Part shown: positions 58,601-64,000 of the stretch, piece by piece
Position numbering within the stretch: position 1 is the stretch's first letter
Layout of the letters: each line of letters opens with the position of its first letter
From: Blastocystis sp. Blastoise
Taxonomy: Eukaryota > Sar > Bigyra > Opalinata > Blastocystidae
Reading direction: 5' to 3'
Length of the DNA: 64,000 nt
NCBI GenBank assembly: GCA_039096225.1
Contig: JBBPEB010000026.1
Coordinates: 839,001 to 903,000, forward strand
The notes under the pieces: model-generated
The model's input: the letters and a program-made list of their open reading frames with translations, nothing else
The model's database searches: none
What the model was told of the DNA's origin: nothing
Position numbers and translations under genes: made by a program

Positions 58601-59575
58601 TCTATATCACAATCAAAATCTACTATAACTACATTATTCTATGATTTAAATGAAAATATTTATATGAATAAGTGTTGGTTAGCTTCTTCAAATTATTCTA
58701 TTATTACTAAAAAAACAAGTATATATATATATATATAGTATTATATATAATTATTTTCTGATCTTATTCAATCATTATAATTAGCAACTCACTTTTCTTA
58801 AGAAATATTATTAAAATAATTAATATGTATTAATTTTCTGTATAAAAAAAGAATTACTCTTAATATTTATTGAAATCAATTAAAAATATATGTGTAACTA
58901 TATATGAACAATTATTTACTATTAAGAATGAATCTACTAAACCTACTCTTCTTCCTCTAGAACTAATTTCAGGTATATATAAAATTGGGTCCATTCCTCT
59001 TTCTAAGGTGAATAAATATATTATTATAACTAAACAATAAATACTGGATTCTATTAAAGAACTATTAAATAATATAAAATGAATTAAAACTAATATAAAA
59101 TTTAGAAGAATATATTCTGGTTTCATATTTCCTTTAGAAACTAATTATTTATTTATATATAAAGTTTTTATTATTATCTACATATATTGAACAATTAAAA
59201 GTATTGAAAAGTCGAAATAATATTGGAAATAAGATTATAGACAAGTATATATATATATATTATTATTATAATTATATATATAATATTGTTATTGATGTAT
59301 ATATTTAGATATTAATACATACAAAGATAAATAGAATGATACTATTTCTTCCTTTGATCTTTTGGTTATTCTCTTTGTATGTTGTTAACTTTAGTTCTTT
59401 CGAATTCGAAGAGTATTATTTTGAATGTTTTCATTTAATTATATCTTCTATTATATATTATTATTATATATATTATATCTATAAACTTATTTTTTATAGT
59501 CTAAGTATTTTATTAAATTATTCACTGAATTATACTATAATAGATAAGAATGAATTTAATGATAAAAATAAATAA
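55621..59575 (+). pseudogene. Exon-like fragments of one or more unidentified, degraded genes
   Basis: Short plus-strand coding-like pieces follow TATAG-type acceptors: NHNWNDSEQSHK (55763), SYKKTSKQEYLLCDSLYRLL (56591), SSYIFNLLKNEYFNIF (57083), FQNILKTVESFSDNN (57530), SDSSIMKILTTIKWFPNNF (58047), STPPSSISQSKSTITTLFYD (58592) and STKPTLLPLELISGIYKIGS (58936). Between and within them stops occur, such as TAA at 59036 and TGA at 59080, where Gln or Arg would suit the context. I recognise no family. The regular acceptors suggest a real multi-exon gene that is decaying or very divergent. Confidence 0.4.
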
Positions 59576-62500
59576 TAATGATATAATCAATAGGAGTAAT
59601 AAACATATATTTCTAAAGGAAAAATAGTCTATGCTATATATATATTCTTTAATAAGTTCTTTTATATCTTTACAACATATATATAATTACTATTCCATGT
59701 TATTACTCCTTTTTATTATTTACTAAATAATATATATATATTCGTTTATACTATTATTTTTATTTCTTCTTGTAATTAATATCATAAGAATATAAATTAG
59801 TTTATTATTAATGTTTCTACCTAAATAACTATTAGTTTTCTATATATATAGTTTTGTTTATAATAATAATATTTTTTTACACTTTTATTTCTATTAATAT
59901 TCTTTAAATTGATTCATTTAAAACTTAGTTCTTTACACATTTATTTCTATGAGTATGTAAAAATAAGAAAAACAAATAATTATAAATAAAAAATATTTTT
60001 AAAGAATTAGTAAATCAGTTTGTGAAAGTATATCAAATTAAACATTTTCTTATTTTAAATGATATAATTATTGTAATGAAATACTATATAATCATTATAG
60101 TATCTCGATTAAACTCAATATAGTTTTTATTTCATTTATTATTGGTTGTTATTCTTTCAATAACCTAATATCACTTGTCATAACATAAATTAAAATATCA
60201 TAATTATTATATTATGAATATACAGTGATATTTGAACTATACTGACTTTTTTAGTATTCAGTATCTTGAGGAAAAAAGAAGAAATCATCATAGGGTAGAA
60301 TTTTCAGAGTTTTCGTATATATAAAAATTTTATACATATTTTAGGGTTAGGGGTTAGATTATTATTTGACATAAAAGTTTTTCACATAAATCTTTTTATT
60401 ATTGATTTTTTACGATTGTTTTTTTTTATTTCTAATGGTATTTATGGTTATTTATAAATATATTTTATTTTATAGTTATCATTTATGACTTAAATAAATA
60501 GGAGATGAACACAATTTTTTCTCTTGGATTAAGATATGTTCTTATTTTACTATTTATCTACTCTCTATAATTAGGAATATTTCTTTAGTGCTCTACTGAT
60601 CAGGAATGACTTGTTTTGAAATGTATGTTTTTAACATTTCTTAATAATAGTTATAATTGGCTTCTTTTAGCTGGTGGTCCTTGAAGTGTAATCATTGATT
60701 GATGTGCGTGTTTAATATATATTATTTATAATTATTTTTTTATTCCTTTTTATTTTATACTATATATAGTATTTCAGAATAATCATATAATTGAAGATAA
60801 GATGATGTTTTATGTGTTTATATAAGGTGTATAATTTATTATTATTCAATTATCAACATTTTTATAATTACATTTCTATAGTCTTTAAAAATGGTCAAAA
60901 AACGACACACTGCATGAATACTAAACATATAAAAAAATTTATGTTAGTTTATTAATTATTTATGTATTATTTTTTATTAGTTTATTATTTTTCTGTTTAT
61001 AATACTATTAAATGAAAATGAGTTGTTTTGGGATTAAAAAGGATATTAATTAAATATGAAATGACTTATTAAACCCTTTTATATATCATTAATACCCATA
61101 TTATGTTAATTAAATAATATATATGTTTTATTTCTCATGTATTTTTATTTGCTTAGGGTTAGAACCAAATACATTTCTGAAATTGCTTCTTAAAAAAATA
61201 TTGGGTCTGATAGTAGTGTCATATACGTTATATGGTGTTGACTTTAGAGTCTAAATGTGATTTTTTATTTCTATTTAGTGCTTTTCTAGAGGATGATAGT
61301 AATCAGGCTAAGGGTCATTTAAAAAAGAAAAATAAAAAAATATCTATTTGTAAAAATGTTCTATATGTCAAAGAATCTATATAAAGTAAAAAAAATAATA
61401 TTAATGTTGTATAGTGATCACTTATAAAGAAATAAAAACAAACTAATTTTTCTTTTAAATTATGAATAGTAAATAAATAATTCTATGAAATATTTAGAAT
61501 TGTAAAAGAAGTTAAATAAAAATAATTTAAAAATTTTAATTTGCTATTTTTAGATATAAATAAAATTAATATATGAAAAAAAATAAAATTTTAAAAAGAA
61601 AATAATTTTTGTAATTCTTGTTTTGGAATAGATTTTAGTGTCATAAATTCATTTTTAATTATGTGTTATATATATAAGATTTATATATATTATTAATGAT
61701 AATCCATAAATTAGTAATATTAAAGAATTATTTATCATATATAGATAATCATAATCATATTTTTTTCTTATTTTTATTATATAAATAAATATTAATAAAA
61801 AATATAATATTTATTTTTATAGATATATATTATTAATTTTATTATTATATACAATTTGAAAACAGATTATTTTTAATTAGAAATATATATATAATATTAA
61901 AAGAAATTATTCTTAAAGTGATAAATGTTTTTTTATTAATAAAATATTTTAATTAATTCTTAAAATATATAAAACATTATAGTGTTATAAATTTAAATAA
62001 AAATTTATATTAAATGATAATACGTAGAAAATACATATGTGTTGATATATAATTATAATAGATTCAAATGTTATATTTTAATTTATTTTATTATTATAAA
62101 ATATATATAAATTGTTTTATAAAATATTTTTTATATATTTTAATGTCAATGATTTATTTTTATTAAATGAATTTATAATTTATATTTATAAATATAATTA
62201 TTTAATTAATATAATATTTATTATAATGTTAATGATTTTAATGATATTTAAGCATTAATAAATAAAAGATAAGAATTATGTATTAAATTATTTATTTAAA
62301 TAATGAATTAAATATTTTTAAAATAATATTCACATTCATTTATTTATAAATTATTTTTTATACTTTATTTATTCATTCGATATTCTATTAATAATATGGA
62401 ATTCAAAATATATTTGATAATAAATTATTCTTTGAATAAGATATTTGTTTTTTATTAAGATTAAATGAATTTTTTATAATTTTTATGTAGTTTAATTATT

Positions 62501-64000
62501 TAATTATTTATTTTATTTATAAAAATGGATTGAATTATGAATAAGTTATATTAATATAAAAGAATTCATTTAAATGTGATACTAGAAATTTTTTTAATAT
62601 AAATTATATTTATATATATATATTGAATAAATATATTAATAAAATATAAATGAAATAGTATTTGAATATATAATATATATATATTTTTATTAAAAAATGA
62701 TTATTTCCAAAGTATTTTATGATAATATTTTATATTATAATAGTTATTTTACATTTAACATAATGAATTGTATTTAATAATAATCATTGTTTTATAATAA
62801 ATAATATTATTAAATAATACTATTAAATTAATATAGAAAATATTACAAACAAATATATTTATTAATTAATAAGAAAAATTTTTAATTAATAAATATATAT
62901 GTAATTTTTAAATGAAAATAAATATTGATTTATGAATGATATTTAAATTAAAAAAATTAAAATAATGAAAATGATTTAAAAATATAATTTTTATTAAATA
63001 TTAATATAAAATCTATTTAAATTATTGAATTACAAATTAAAATAATATTTTATATGAATTAATCAATTGATGAAATAAAATTGCATTGAAATTGTTTAAT
63101 ATTAGAAATATTCTTATAAATAATATTACTTTTTATTTATACATATATATAATAATGAATGAAGATAATCATATATATATATGAATTCATTATATATGTA
63201 AATATATCTATTTGAATAATAGAAAAGATGTTATTCAAATTTTTAGTTTGTTATATATATATAAAATTATTTATAATATATACTAAGAAATTATATTAGT
63301 TTTTAATATATATATATATATATAATTGAGAAGAAAAATTAAAATTAAATTTTTATTTATATTTTTATTTCTGAATGTATAAAAGCATATAATTTATAAG
63401 TAATAATTCAATTAGTAATGAATGTTTTATAGAATATTTATGATATTCATTAGAATTATGTTAATTAATGTTTATACGATAAAATAATAATGAATATATG
63501 TATATATATACATATAATTACAAATAATTATAAAATATTAATTTTTTTAATAACAAACACTAATTTTTAAAATAATTGATATATTTGATTATTTTGTGTA
63601 AAGAATAATAAAGTTAGATGATAATCAATGGAAAATATAGAATTTATGAATAATTTGACTTATTACTATAATATTTATAAATAATCTTGATTATTAATTG
63701 AAGAAGCTTAATTTATATATAAAACAAAATTAGGTAGAATAAATAGTAGCTTAGAGTCTAATATGACAAATAAGTGTAATGTTTTGTTCTAGTATAGGTG
63801 TATGTAAGTCATATAGATAATAATGAGTACCTAGGAGTATATAGGAGACTTGATAAGTCATTCATAACAAAAAAATTAATAAGTAATCATTTTTAAATAT
63901 AATGAAATATTTATGAAATTTATGACTTTTTGAGTGTAATTTGATGAATAATCGTGATTATGTTCTAAGCTTGATTATATATATATAAAATGATATTTTT
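59576..64000. other. Gene-free AT desert
   Basis: About 4.4 kb of extremely AT-rich sequence with no open frame above about 60 residues and few G or C. An isolated TTAGGGTTAGGGGTTAG lies at 60341-60357, and a CTTAGGGTTAGAACC near 61155. From 61400 the sequence is almost entirely A/T with ATATAT runs. It could be heterochromatin, but a telomere array is not present. Confidence 0.5.

Noticed and set aside
60341-60357. TTAGGGTTAGGGGTTAG as a telomere
   Set aside because: Only two to three degenerate units inside AT-rich sequence, with no array on either side; at most a chance match or a tiny internal relic.

Overview
The window is nuclear DNA from a very AT-rich, intron-rich eukaryote. Genes are split by many short GT...AG introns that start GTATAT and end TATATAG, and several introns are little more than TA or TAA/ATT microsatellites. 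I cannot name the species. A protist or early-diverging fungus fits, but nothing seen is diagnostic. Genes were built by hand by joining open frames at GT/AG sites, so exon edges are predictions.

Host layout, left to right: a small unknown gene (-, 166-604); a long gene with Glu-Glu-Gln-Pro and Tyr-Asn-Gln-Glu repeats (-, 1849-7418); a type II membrane glycosyltransferase with a GT-A-like part and a LicD/fukutin-like part (-, 8108-12898); a fucosyltransferase-like gene (-, 15520-17026); another type II glycosyltransferase-like gene (+, 33659-35409); a leucine/isoleucine-rich repeat-like gene of many small exons (+, 37554-39779); and a T1/BTB-TLDc gene (+, 41593-50205). From about 50 kb onward only broken coding stretches (52.7-55.0 and 55.6-59.6 kb) and a gene-free AT desert remain.

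Three CACTA-type (CMC/EnSpm) DNA transposons lie in this host sequence. E1 (13981-15507, 1.5 kb) is a non-coding element with 44-bp inverted ends and a TAA target duplication. It sits 9 bp past the stop codon of the fucosyltransferase gene. E2 (17638-33548, 15.9 kb; ends matched by a 12-bp inverted repeat, flanks ATA/GTA) holds a Tnp2-like transposase, a PHD-finger chromatin-reader-like gene and a small unknown gene. It separates two divergently read glycosyltransferase genes. E3 (41685-48755, 7.1 kb) has perfect 13-bp inverted ends and a perfect AAT duplication. It lies inside a coding exon of the TLDc gene, and removing it with one AAT restores a continuous reading frame. E3 has no transposase. 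It carries an alanyl-tRNA synthetase-like gene as cargo, recognisable from the adenylation core through the editing domain. E2 and E3 share similar left ends, so the E2 transposase may move E3.

The main discovery is this pair: a tRNA-synthetase gene carried inside a CACTA element whose insertion breaks a host gene, and a large relative that carries the transposase together with a chromatin-reader gene. The AlaRS exons also hold a cluster of TTCCCGCGG-like words that is nearly absent elsewhere in the window.
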